Position numbers and translations under genes: made by a program. Source: UBA6055 sp965203755 (GTDB taxonomy: Bacteria > Chloroflexota > Anaerolineae > Aggregatilineales > Phototrophicaceae). From it: a stretch of DNA of 64,000 bases. Numbering within the stretch: the stretch's first letter is position 1; the number at the start of each line of letters is the position of its first letter. The DNA lies in assembly GCA_965203755.1 (NCBI GenBank), contig OZ241910.1:496001-560000 (forward strand), in the 5' to 3' direction. Of the stretch, positions 41,960-51,060 are shown one piece after another. The notes beneath the pieces were generated by a model. The model searched no databases, had not been told where the DNA came from, and saw only the letters and a program-made list of their open reading frames with translations.

Positions 41960-43060
41960 ATGCCCGTGATGGTTATGGACAGTCTAATCGCCACACTCTT
42001 AAAACTCAAATCACAGATAGATGAATTGATGCGGCGGATTGATGTCGATGGCAAAGCGCGCCTCGCCGACCAGCTGGAACAGCAGGCAAGTGAACGCGGG
42101 TTTTGGAATGATCCCGAAACGGCGCAGAAAATCATGCAGCAGCTATCCAAGCTCAAGTCGGTTGTCGATCAGTGGCGGCGGGTCGCCAGCCGCATCGGCG
42201 ATGCCATTGAATTGGCAGAAATGGACGACGATGACCTGCAAGACGACCTGGAACAGGAAACCAGAGACCTGGTCAGCCTGGTTGAATCCATGTCCCTGCA
42301 AGCGATGCTGTCCGGCGACTATGACAGCGAGGATGCCATCTTTGCCATTCATGCCGGGGCAGGCGGCGTCGATGCACAGGATTGGGCTGAAATGCTGGAA
42401 CGGATGTACCTGCGCTGGATGGAACAGAATGGCTACCAAGCCGAAATACTCGACCGTAGCGCCGGCGATGAAGCCGGCATCAAGAGCGTTACCGTCAGCG
42501 TGAAAGGCGACTATGCCTTTGGCTATCTGCAAAGTGAGGAAGGGGTGCATCGCCTGGTGCGCCTTAGTCCCTTCGACAGCGCCCGCCGGCGGCACACCTC
42601 ATTTGCCAAGGTTGAGCTTTGGCCTGACATTCAAACCAATATCGAAATTGAGGTGGTCGAAAAAGACATCCGCATCGATACCTATCGCGCCAGTGGCGCC
42701 GGCGGTCAGCACGTGCAGAAGAACGACACCGCCGTTCGTATTACCCATGTGCCAACCGGCATCGTGGTCCAATGTCAAAATCAGCGCAGCCAGGCGCAAA
42801 ACCGCGACCGCGCCATGCAGATCCTTAAAGCTCGGCTGTTCGAGATGGAACGCGCCAAACAGGAAGCCGCGATGGCCGCGCTAAAAGGCGTCAATGTCGA
42901 TGCCGGCTGGGGGAATCAAATTCGGTCGTATGTGCTGCATCCCTACCAGATGATCAAAGACCATCGCACCAGCCTTGAAATCGGCAATGCCGCCGCCGTG
43001 CTTGACGGCCGTTTGGGCGACTTCATTGAAGCCTACCTTCGCCACAAAGTAGGCAGCTAA
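41960..43060 (+). CDS. prfB: Peptide chain release factor 2
   Basis: RF2 ends translation at UGA and UAA. The protein has the SPF tripeptide in RLSPFDSARRR (the UGA-reading motif) and the GGQ loop SGAGGQHVQKNDTAVRITH. Of three possible ATG starts (41960, 41969, 41975) and an upstream TTG (41921), I list 41960, which gives 366 residues. The reading frame is continuous from the N-terminus. The in-frame UGA and +1 frameshift that control prfB in many bacteria are therefore absent. Confidence 0.95.
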   Translation: MPVMVMDSLIATLLKLKSQIDELMRRIDVDGKARLADQLEQQASERGFWNDPETAQKIMQQLSKLKSVVDQWRRVASRIGDAIELAEMDDDDLQDDLEQETRDLVSLVESMSLQAMLSGDYDSEDAIFAIHAGAGGVDAQDWAEMLERMYLRWMEQNGYQAEILDRSAGDEAGIKSVTVSVKGDYAFGYLQSEEGVHRLVRLSPFDSARRRHTSFAKVELWPDIQTNIEIEVVEKDIRIDTYRASGAGGQHVQKNDTAVRITHVPTGIVVQCQNQRSQAQNRDRAMQILKARLFEMERAKQEAAMAALKGVNVDAGWGNQIRSYVLHPYQMIKDHRTSLEIGNAAAVLDGRLGDFIEAYLRHKVGS

Positions 43061-43146
43061 GCCGCATCATTGCCATGGCAAGCCGGATTTGCCGTGCTAT
43101 ACTTAAAATAATACTGCAAACATGACTTGGAGATGCCGGAGTAGAT

Positions 43147-43494
43147 ATGGAAAATATGATCTGGCTGCAATTTGGCGGATTTTTCGTTGCTGTGCTGGGG
43201 CTGGGCTTGGCCGGGATAGTGTACCTTACCCGCCAGTTTAATCGCTTGGCCGACCGTATGGGAAACTTAGAACAGCGACAGACCCGTCTTGAGGAACGCG
43301 TAGACCAACGTTTTGACCGCATGGAAGAGCGCTTTGACCGCATGGAAGAGAGTTTGGGTCAGTTGCAGGGCGAGGTGAAGAATCTGGGCGAAGGCTTGCA
43401 AAATGTTGAGAAGGAACAGGCGCGGATGCTCGGCTACCTGGAAGGCCGCGGGGTCATGGGCAAGGCCCCGGCTGATATCGAGACCGTCTCCTAA
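43147..43494 (+). CDS. Small membrane-anchored coiled-coil protein
   Basis: This 115-residue protein has one N-terminal membrane helix (about 5-27, FGGFFVAVLGLGLAGIVYL). A coiled coil of heptads rich in Glu, Arg and Met follows (30-95), including a tandem RFDRMEE repeat. No family name can be given. Its ATG has GGAG 5 bases upstream. It is a single gene between prfB and relA. Similar anchored coiled coils often organise membrane complexes, but no function is claimed here. Confidence 0.65.
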   Translation: MENMIWLQFGGFFVAVLGLGLAGIVYLTRQFNRLADRMGNLEQRQTRLEERVDQRFDRMEERFDRMEESLGQLQGEVKNLGEGLQNVEKEQARMLGYLEGRGVMGKAPADIETVS

Positions 43495-43688
43495 ACCCTT
43501 GCCGGCCTTGTCCGGCCTGCTCGTCTATTCCAGCCATGCTGAAATTCAAATCATTCATTTCACCACTGCCAACATAGAAGATGTTCCTGCCTTCATCCCC
43601 CTGCAGCGAAACCCCTTTGCAAATATGAGACAATTCGCGCAGAATATGATAATCTATGCTTAAAGCAAATTGTCAAGGTGGACGATTC

Positions 43689-45905
43689 ATGTTAGCTTCG
43701 ACAACGGTCTATTCGCGCGATCTGGATTCACTGCTTCATTCCTTAGCTGATATCAAACCCAACGAACAAGACCTGATTACGGCGGCTTATCACCGCGCCG
43801 AAGCCGCCCATGCCGGTCAAAAGCGAAAATCCGGCGAACCCTATTTCACACACTGCGTCGCCGTTGCCAGCATCCTGGCAGAAATGAACATGGATGCCGA
43901 AACGATTGCCGCCGGGCTGCTCCACGATGTCGCTGAAGACACTGATATGACCATCGAATCGGTCCGCAGCGAGTTCGGAACGACCATTGCCCGTCTGGTT
44001 GATGGCGTCACCAAACTCAAAAACCTGCCGCTTAAAAACGTCTCCCCAGTTGGTGATTCCCGCCGCACCAGCATGGTCAACCGCGAGATGGAATACATCC
44101 GCAAAATGCTGATGACTATGGGCGATGACATACGGGTCGTGCTGGTCAAACTGGCGGACCGCCTGCACAATATGCGGACGCTCGGATATCTGCCGCAGCA
44201 TAAACAAAAATCAGTCGCCCAAGAGACTATGGATATTTTCGCGCCGTTAGCGAACCGTCTGGGCATCTGGCAAATCAAGTGGGAACTTGAGGACCTTGGC
44301 TTCCGCTATCTCAATCCGGCGGCTTATCGCTCGATTGCCAAAGCGCTGGATGAACGGCGGGCTGACCGCGAAGAATACATTGCCGGCATCAAGGGAAAAC
44401 TGATCACCGAACTGAATGCAAGCAACATCACCAAGGTTAAGATTGCCGCCCGCCCCAAACATATCTACAGCATCTACAACAAAATGACCCAGAAAGGTTT
44501 GCCGCTGGAACAGATTTATGATATTCGCGGGATGCGCGTCCTGGTCAACACGCTTGGGGAATGTTACCTTACACTTGGCATTGTCCATAACCTCTGGCGC
44601 CCGATCCCTGGTGAATTTGACGATTATATCGCCAACCCAAAGGATAACTTTTATCGCAGTCTGCACACAGCCGTCCACGATAACAGAGGGAAAACCGTCG
44701 AAGTGCAGATCCGCACCTGGGAAATGCACGAGGACGCTGAATATGGCATCGCGGCGCACTGGCGTTACAAAGAAGGCAATCATCAGCATGACAAAGCCTT
44801 TGAACAGCGAGTCGCTTTCCTGCGGCGCCTGATGGAATTTGGACCCGAGGTCAATGATGCCTCTCAATTTGTCGATACAGTCAAATCGGAGGTCTTCCAG
44901 GACCGCGTTTACAGTGTAACCCCCAACGGCGATATTGTGGACCTGCCAGTCGGCGCGACGCCGATTGACTTTGCCTATCATATTCACACCGATATTGGCA
45001 ACCGCTGTCGCGGCGCCAAGGTCAATGGCCGCCTGGTGCCGCTGAATTATAAACTGCAAATGGGCGACCAGGTTGAGATTCTAACCTCAAAACGCGGCGG
45101 CCCGAGCATGGATTGGCTCAACCCCGACCTGGACTATGCCGTCACAACCCGCGCCCGCAGCAAAATCCGTCACTGGCTGCGTAAACAAAACCGCGATAAG
45201 CATATCACCATGGGGCGCGAGGCGCTGGAGCGCGAACTCAAACGTCTGGGCGTCATCGACAAAATCGCCTTCGATTCGGTTGCCCGGCTGTTGAACTTTG
45301 ACAAGCTGGATGACTTTTTGGCGGCGATTGGCGCCGGGGATGTCACCAGCCCTCAAATTACCAACCGTGTTCTGGAGGACGAACGGCGAAAATCGGCAAA
45401 CGCAGTCAGTGAAGCCGATTTGCTGAAACCGCGCTCAAAATCGCCCGGACCCAATGCGGCCAAGGGAGTCAGCATCATGGGCGCCGGCGGCTTGCTAGTC
45501 AATCTTGCCCGCTGCTGTTCGCCTATGCCCGGCGACAGCATTATCGGCTATATCACCCGCGGGCGCGGTGTGACCACCCACCGCACCGATTGTCCGAACA
45601 TCCAGGCTATGCGCGAAACCGAGCGCCTGATCGATGTCTCTTGGGGCCCCATCGACGACGAACAGCGCTATGCCGTGCCGGTTGAAGTCATCGCCTATGA
45701 CCGCGAAGGCTTGCTGCGCGAAATCAGCACCATCATTGCCGACCAAAAAGTGAATATCTCGTCGATTGAAGTCTCAACCCGCCAGCATATCGCCACCTTG
45801 TACATCCAGCTTGAAATCGCAAACAATCAGCAGCTGACGCGCATCCTGTCCCAGATTGACTGCATACCCGGCGTTGTCGATGCTCGCCGGCGCAACGCAA
45901 GCTAA
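43689..45905 (+). CDS. RelA/SpoT-type (p)ppGpp synthetase/hydrolase
   Basis: This is a 738-residue stringent-response enzyme. The HD hydrolase domain is intact (YFTHCVAVASILAEM, LLHDVAEDTD). The synthetase domain has RPKHIYSIYNKM, YDIRGMRVLV and EDAEYGIAAHWRYK. TGS (FVDTVKSEVFQDRVYSVTPNG-type start near 395), zinc-finger-like (NLARCCSPMPGD) and C-terminal ACT domains follow. With both catalytic sites present it is probably bifunctional (Rel). The ATG at 43689 follows AAGGTGG; an in-frame start at 43656 lies outside the conserved domain. Confidence 0.95.
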   Translation: MLASTTVYSRDLDSLLHSLADIKPNEQDLITAAYHRAEAAHAGQKRKSGEPYFTHCVAVASILAEMNMDAETIAAGLLHDVAEDTDMTIESVRSEFGTTIARLVDGVTKLKNLPLKNVSPVGDSRRTSMVNREMEYIRKMLMTMGDDIRVVLVKLADRLHNMRTLGYLPQHKQKSVAQETMDIFAPLANRLGIWQIKWELEDLGFRYLNPAAYRSIAKALDERRADREEYIAGIKGKLITELNASNITKVKIAARPKHIYSIYNKMTQKGLPLEQIYDIRGMRVLVNTLGECYLTLGIVHNLWRPIPGEFDDYIANPKDNFYRSLHTAVHDNRGKTVEVQIRTWEMHEDAEYGIAAHWRYKEGNHQHDKAFEQRVAFLRRLMEFGPEVNDASQFVDTVKSEVFQDRVYSVTPNGDIVDLPVGATPIDFAYHIHTDIGNRCRGAKVNGRLVPLNYKLQMGDQVEILTSKRGGPSMDWLNPDLDYAVTTRARSKIRHWLRKQNRDKHITMGREALERELKRLGVIDKIAFDSVARLLNFDKLDDFLAAIGAGDVTSPQITNRVLEDERRKSANAVSEADLLKPRSKSPGPNAAKGVSIMGAGGLLVNLARCCSPMPGDSIIGYITRGRGVTTHRTDCPNIQAMRETERLIDVSWGPIDDEQRYAVPVEVIAYDREGLLREISTIIADQKVNISSIEVSTRQHIATLYIQLEIANNQQLTRILSQIDCIPGVVDARRRNAS

Positions 45906-45929
45906 GTCAATGCGCTGTTTTGGCGCCGG

Positions 45930-47030
45930 ATGATGCCAATGCGCGTTGCATTGCTTGAGGCTTATTATGGCGGCAGTCACAAGTCTTGGGCCGATGGCTG
46001 CCAAAAGTTTTCACAGCATGACATCAGCCTCATCACGATGCCGGCGCAGTTTTGGAAGTGGCGCATGCAAGGCGCCGCCATCACCTTGGCCCGCCTGCTG
46101 GATGCAAAACCAGATGTCATACTGGCATCCAGCATGATGGACCTTTCTATTTTCCGCGCCCTGACACACCGCCGGCTGGGAGATGTGCCTGTCGCTATGT
46201 ACTTCCACGAAAATCAATTGTCCTATCCGCAAAATCGGCGTCAGCATCATGGCTGGCGTTATGGCTTCATCAACTTTATCAGCGCCCTGACCGCCGATGC
46301 CAATTTCTTCAACAGCGCCTTTCATCTGCATGATTTTATGAATCAGCTGCCCCGAATGCTCAAACATTTTGCTGATTACAATGAATTGCAGACCATCGAG
46401 GAAATCAAATCCAAATCAAAGGCGCTGCCGCTGGGGATCGACCTGCATCGATTCGATGCCCATAAAAACCAGCCGCCTCCACAGCAGCCCCCGCTCATCC
46501 TCTGGAATCATCGTTGGGAAGAAGACAAAAATCCGACCGCGTTTATGGACAGCATGACCCAGCTTGCCAGCGAGGGCTACAGCTTCAGGGTGGCGGTCAC
46601 CGGCGAGAGCTTTGGCGAGACGCCGCCGGCCTTCCAAACGGCGCAGTCCCGACTCGGCGACAAGCTCATTCAGCTGGGCTATATTCATTCCTTCGCCGAG
46701 TATGCCGCCTTGCTTTGGCAAGCCGATTATGTCGTCAGTACCGCCTGGCAGGAATTTTTCGGGGTTTCGATTTGCGAAGCCATCTATTGTGACTGCATTC
46801 CCATTTTGCCCAATCGCCTCAATTATCCGTTTCTGATCACAGACGAACTCAAAGCCGGCTGTCTGTATAACCAAGGCAAGCTCACCGCGCTGCTGCGGCA
46901 TCATCTGGATGGCGGCATTCAAGTGGATGCCGCCGCGCTAAAGGCAAAAATCGCCCGCTTTGACTGGACGGTCATCGCCCCGCAGTATGACAAGGAACTG
47001 CAAGGTCTGGTCAGTCGCCGCCGAGCATAG
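45930..47030 (+). CDS. DUF3524/QTMAN-like glycosyltransferase, candidate tRNA-queuosine mannosyltransferase
   Basis: The 366-residue protein has the DUF3524 N-terminal domain (EAYYGGSHKSWADG, MYFHENQLSYPQN) and a GT-B C-terminal half (LILWNHRWEEDKNP, VVSTAWQEFFGVSICEA). Its vertebrate relative GTDC1/QTMAN attaches mannose to queuosine in tRNA-Asp (established knowledge), and bacterial members are little studied. The same family could act on other acceptors. The start may instead be the ATG at 45939 (MRVALLEAYYGG). The 3' end overlaps the convergent gyrA by 20 bases. Confidence 0.82.
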   Translation: MMPMRVALLEAYYGGSHKSWADGCQKFSQHDISLITMPAQFWKWRMQGAAITLARLLDAKPDVILASSMMDLSIFRALTHRRLGDVPVAMYFHENQLSYPQNRRQHHGWRYGFINFISALTADANFFNSAFHLHDFMNQLPRMLKHFADYNELQTIEEIKSKSKALPLGIDLHRFDAHKNQPPPQQPPLILWNHRWEEDKNPTAFMDSMTQLASEGYSFRVAVTGESFGETPPAFQTAQSRLGDKLIQLGYIHSFAEYAALLWQADYVVSTAWQEFFGVSICEAIYCDCIPILPNRLNYPFLITDELKAGCLYNQGKLTALLRHHLDGGIQVDAAALKAKIARFDWTVIAPQYDKELQGLVSRRRA

Positions 47031-49509
47031 GCATCAACACAGAATCACGGGCAGGCAGGCTGTCTGCAACAGCGGCCGCGGCAATTTTAGGGCGATACTC
47101 GACGACCGCAATGACCGCTTCGTTCTTACGCAGGGCAATGACCGAACTGCCGCCGGCGCGGCCTCGCTTGACAGTCTCGGCAAGGCCAAGGCTCATGTAT
47201 TTTGCCTTGTGCCGGCTCGTCAACACCAATACCGTATCATTCAGCTTGCCGATAGCCGCCGCGGCGACTTCCCGGCTTGATTCTGGCAGGCGCATCGTGA
47301 TTTTGCCGCTGCCGCCGCGTCTTTGCACCGGATACTCCTCCATGGATGATATTTTGGCGACCCCATCTTCAGTGATATTCCAACTGTGCAGGGCATCATT
47401 CGCCAGAAACGCGCCGACAACACGATCAGACTGCCCCAGCAGCTTGATGCCGCGCACGCCACCCGCCGCCAAACCTTGGGTTGGCACATCCTTTTCGCTA
47501 AACCTGATTGCCTGCGCTTTGACTGTGGTCAGCACGGCTTCATCCGCGCCGGTGGTGTATCTCACAGTCAGCAGTCGGTCGCCTTTCGCAATTTTCATCA
47601 CAGTAAAAGACCGAGACATCAGCCCGGGCAAGTCCTTGGTCTGCAATCGTTTCACCTGCCCCTGCTGGGATACCAGAAACAGACAGCCGGACTTGAGGTT
47701 CATCGGCAGGCATTGCAGAGCAGCGATGGTTTCGTCGGCGGGCAGTTGGCACAACGCGCTGAAAGGCATGCCATCAGCTGCATCCTCCCCCTGTGGTAAC
47801 TGCTGCACAGGAATCGTGGCGCAATTCCCTTTATCCGTAAATAAATATACCGTTTGTGCGGTTGAACTGCGCTGCAAGAATCGTGGCGGGATTTTTGTAG
47901 CAGTCGTAATTTTAGGCGGCTCATCCTTAAATGTCCGCCCCAGCTGTCCCCTCACACTGAACATCACCCAGGTGTTCTCTTCGGGCATCAAAAAATCTTC
48001 TACCGCCACGGCTGTAGCTTCGCTTTCGGCAATAATACTGCGCCGCTCGTCGCCATATTCGGCTTTCACCTCGACCAACTCCGCCGATATATGCCGCCGT
48101 TGTTTCTGCGGGCTGGCCAGCAAAGCCGTCAATGATTTAATCAGCCGGAACTTTTCCTTGTATTCCTGCCTGATTTTTCTGATTTCCAGCGAAGCCAGGC
48201 GGCGCAGGGGCATATCCAAAATAGCCTGTGCCTGCATCTCGGTCACGCTGAAGTTTTTCATCAGGTTACTGCGGGCTGAATTCATATTGCGCGACTTGCG
48301 AATCACCGCAATCACTTCGTCAAGATGATCCAGCGCAATCAGCAGCCCTTCAAGGATATGCGCCCGTTCCTTCGCCCGCGCCAGGTCAAAGCGGCTGCGG
48401 CGCTGCACAACTTCGAGACGATGTTCCAGATAAACGCGCAAAGCCTGCTTAAGCGTCAGCAGACGCGGCTGTCCATCAACCAGCGCCAGCATAATAATCC
48501 CAAAGGTGGATTGCAGCGGGGTCAGCTTGAAGAGCGCCGCCATCACCGCGGGCACATCAACGCCGCGCTGCAACTCAATCACCAAGCGGACAGGGTTTTG
48601 CCGGTCAGATTCGTCGCGTAAATCCGCCAGCCCTTCCAGCTTGCCTGAATTCACCAAGGACGCGATGCGCTCAATCAGCGCGGTCTTATTGGTTTGGTAC
48701 GGCAGTTCGCTGACAATAATGCGAGATTTGCCGCGCCCCATATCTTCAATATGCACCTTGGCGCGGATGGTGATTTTGCCGCGGCCAGCGGCAAAAGCCG
48801 CCCGCAGCATATCCTCGCCGCCGCGCATCTTATAAATCAAGCCGCCGGTCGGAAAATCGGGCCCCTTGACATAACGCATCAACTCTTCGACATCAATCTC
48901 ATCAAGCCGCTCCCAGTTGTCCAGCATATAAACCAGCGCATCGCAGACTTCAGCCAGATTATGCGGCGGCACATTGGTGGACATGCCAACAGCAATGCCA
49001 GAAGCGCCATTCACCAGCAAATTAGGCACAACCGCCGGCAAAACAGAAGGTTCACTTAATGTCCCATCAAAGTTCTCGACAAAATCCACGGTATCCTTGC
49101 TGATGTCAACCAGAAGCTCGCTGCCGAGACTTGCCATCCGGGCTTCGGTATAGCGCATGGCAGCGGCGCCATCGCCGTCGATGCTGCCAAAGTTGCCTTG
49201 ACCGTCAATCAACATATAGCGCATGGAAAAATCCTGCGCCATACGTACCATCGCGTCATAAACAGCCCCATCTCCATGCGGATGATATTTACCCAGCACC
49301 TCGCCAACGATACGGGCGCTTTTTTTATGTCCGCTGGCTGCATGAACGCCCATGTCGTGCATGGCAAACAAAATACGGCGATGCACCGGCTTGAGACCGT
49401 CGCGGGCATCAGGCAAGGCGCGTGACACAATGACGCTCATCGCATAATCGAGATAGGCATCGCGCATTTCGCGTTCGATATTCACTTGATGAATGGAACC
49501 ATCTGTCAT
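47011..49509 (-). CDS. gyrA: DNA gyrase subunit A
   Basis: This is a type IIA topoisomerase subunit that cuts and rejoins DNA. The 832-residue protein has KKSARIVGEVLGKYHPHGD, catalytic Tyr120 in AAMRYTEARM, and a C-terminal domain with six beta-pinwheel blades. The GyrA box reads QRRGGSG (729-735), close to the canonical QRRGGKG that lets gyrase wrap DNA; this favours GyrA over ParC. The position of E. coli Ser83 is Gly (G81), which affects quinolone contacts. gyrB is not adjacent. It diverges from the glycosidase gene at 49666. Confidence 0.92.
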   Translation of the reverse strand: MTDGSIHQVNIEREMRDAYLDYAMSVIVSRALPDARDGLKPVHRRILFAMHDMGVHAASGHKKSARIVGEVLGKYHPHGDGAVYDAMVRMAQDFSMRYMLIDGQGNFGSIDGDGAAAMRYTEARMASLGSELLVDISKDTVDFVENFDGTLSEPSVLPAVVPNLLVNGASGIAVGMSTNVPPHNLAEVCDALVYMLDNWERLDEIDVEELMRYVKGPDFPTGGLIYKMRGGEDMLRAAFAAGRGKITIRAKVHIEDMGRGKSRIIVSELPYQTNKTALIERIASLVNSGKLEGLADLRDESDRQNPVRLVIELQRGVDVPAVMAALFKLTPLQSTFGIIMLALVDGQPRLLTLKQALRVYLEHRLEVVQRRSRFDLARAKERAHILEGLLIALDHLDEVIAVIRKSRNMNSARSNLMKNFSVTEMQAQAILDMPLRRLASLEIRKIRQEYKEKFRLIKSLTALLASPQKQRRHISAELVEVKAEYGDERRSIIAESEATAVAVEDFLMPEENTWVMFSVRGQLGRTFKDEPPKITTATKIPPRFLQRSSTAQTVYLFTDKGNCATIPVQQLPQGEDAADGMPFSALCQLPADETIAALQCLPMNLKSGCLFLVSQQGQVKRLQTKDLPGLMSRSFTVMKIAKGDRLLTVRYTTGADEAVLTTVKAQAIRFSEKDVPTQGLAAGGVRGIKLLGQSDRVVGAFLANDALHSWNITEDGVAKISSMEEYPVQRRGGSGKITMRLPESSREVAAAAIGKLNDTVLVLTSRHKAKYMSLGLAETVKRGRAGGSSVIALRKNEAVIAVVEYRPKIAAAAVADSLPARDSVLMPMLGGD

Positions 49510-49567
49510 GAAATGTCCTTCATGGATCGCAGTTTATTCCGGCTGCGCCGGCTTGCTTCAGGCTATC

Positions 49568-49597
49568 ATTGTAGAATGCAATTTGACCCAGTGTCAA
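49568..49597 (-). promoter_or_regulatory. Predicted gyrA promoter
   Basis: On the minus strand a perfect TTGACA (49592-49597), an 18-bp spacer and TACAAT (49568-49573) precede gyrA by about 60 bases. An inverted repeat (49581-49599) covers the -35 box and most of the spacer. Confidence 0.65.
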
Positions 49598-49599
49598 AT
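49581..49599. promoter_or_regulatory. Operator-like inverted repeat over the gyrA -35 region
   Basis: ATTTGAC (49581-49587) and GTCAAAT (49593-49599) form a perfect 7-bp inverted repeat with a 5-base centre. The placement would block RNA polymerase on the gyrA side and could also affect the divergent gene. Confidence 0.5.
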
Positions 49600-49665
49600 C
49601 AATCTGGTCTAGCCGGCATCGACCTATGATAGCAAGCCGATATTGGCTGTGGTAGACTGTCTGAC

Positions 49666-50994
49666 ATGTTCAGACAGCGCATCAAAGTCATCGTAGCCAT
49701 CGTTTTAGTCGCTGGCATGATCGGGATTCTCGCTAATCGTCTGGTGGAAGACGCATTGCCGCCCTCCGCTCCACCGGCGGCGCCGCGTCCAATTATACTT
49801 CCCGCTACCCCGGCGGCATTCATCGGCGCAATCATAGGCGAAGGCTACATCCCGCCGGCCACCGGCGCAGTCGACTCATTCGCACCGACGCCAATTCCCG
49901 TCATTATGCCAGCCGCAACACCCTTGCCGGCCGGTCAAATCCGACTCGACAGTTCACAAATGGGCATTCAGGCGCATTACAATTTTGATGTCGCCGGCTG
50001 GGACCGAACGCTGCATCAAATCGCCGCGCTGCGCGTAGGCTGGATCAAGATGCAGGCCGCCTGGAATTGGCTGCAACCGGATTCCCCCGGTCAATTCGAC
50101 CAAAATTTCCGCCTGTTTCAGCTGCATGTTCAGGAAGCGGACAAGCGCGGATTCAAGGTTTTATTGAGCATTGCCAAGGCGCCGGCCTGGGCTCGTCATA
50201 TCAATCGCAGCGAAGACGGACCGCCGGACGACCTTAGCCAGCTTGCCGGATTTATACGGCTTTTGCTGGAAAAAGTTGGTCCCTATGTCGACGCCATCGA
50301 AATATGGAATGAGCCGAATCTAAAGCGCGAGTGGACCGGCAATCGGGCTTTTAACGGCGCCGGCTATATGGAGTTGTTCCGCATCGGCTATGACGCGGTT
50401 CGGGCATACTCGCCCAATATCACCGTCATCACCGCCGGGCTGGCGCCCACCGGCAACGCGGCGGGCATTGCCGTCAACGACCGCGCTTTCCTCCAGCAAA
50501 TGTACCATGCCGGCTTAGCGCAATATGCTGATGTCGTGATCGGCATTCATCCCTATAGCTGGGGCAATCCGCCCGATTTTCTGTGTTGCGACAGCATTGC
50601 CGGGCAAGGCTGGGATGACCGCCCTCAATTCTTCTTTCGGCAGAATATCCAGGATTATCGCCGCATTATCGCCGCGAACGGCGACAGCGCACAGATGTGG
50701 GCGACCGAATTTGGCTGGGCAACCTGGCAGGATTATCCCAGCCAGCCGCCCGATATCTGGATGAGCTACAATTCACCCAACGATCAGATGAACTATACCC
50801 TGCGCGCCTTTCAAATCGGGCAGGCGCGTCAAGACGTCGGCGTGATGATCCTCTGGAATTTGAGCTATGCCAACGAGATCATCATTCACCAAGGCAGTGA
50901 ATTAGCTGGCTACAGCCTCTTGTATCCTTCATTTGACGGCAGCGGCGGCCTGCGGCAGCGGCCACTGTATGAGGCTTTGGCGAATCGACCTTGA
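49666..50994 (+). CDS. Secreted GH-A clan glycoside hydrolase-like protein
   Basis: The 442-residue protein begins with a signal anchor (VIVAIVLVAGMIGILA). A Pro/Ala-rich linker runs to about residue 90, followed by a TIM barrel. The acid/base Glu is seen in IEIWNEPN (E216) and a likely nucleophile in WATEFGWA (E348), as in GH39/GH5-type retaining enzymes. SIAKAPAWA and GIHPYSWG support clan GH-A. The substrate cannot be told. It stands alone between gyrA and rpoC and ends at a strong bidirectional terminator. Confidence 0.82.
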   Translation: MFRQRIKVIVAIVLVAGMIGILANRLVEDALPPSAPPAAPRPIILPATPAAFIGAIIGEGYIPPATGAVDSFAPTPIPVIMPAATPLPAGQIRLDSSQMGIQAHYNFDVAGWDRTLHQIAALRVGWIKMQAAWNWLQPDSPGQFDQNFRLFQLHVQEADKRGFKVLLSIAKAPAWARHINRSEDGPPDDLSQLAGFIRLLLEKVGPYVDAIEIWNEPNLKREWTGNRAFNGAGYMELFRIGYDAVRAYSPNITVITAGLAPTGNAAGIAVNDRAFLQQMYHAGLAQYADVVIGIHPYSWGNPPDFLCCDSIAGQGWDDRPQFFFRQNIQDYRRIIAANGDSAQMWATEFGWATWQDYPSQPPDIWMSYNSPNDQMNYTLRAFQIGQARQDVGVMILWNLSYANEIIIHQGSELAGYSLLYPSFDGSGGLRQRPLYEALANRP

Positions 50995-51000
50995 AACAAA

Positions 51001-51031
51001 AAGCGCGGGACCAGACAACCATCCCGCGCTT
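51001..51031. terminator. Bidirectional terminator between the glycosidase gene and rpoC
   Basis: AAGCGCGGGA and TCCCGCGCTT form a perfect 10-bp stem with an 11-base loop. T-runs follow the stem on both strands, so it can serve both convergent genes. Confidence 0.9.
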
Positions 51032-51060
51032 TTTCATTTGCGCTATTCGCGCTGGCTGGA

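Noticed and set aside
43070..43081. Perfect 12-bp palindrome TTGCCATGGCAA after prfB
   Set aside because: Too short, with no T-run or matching promoter geometry; it may be chance.
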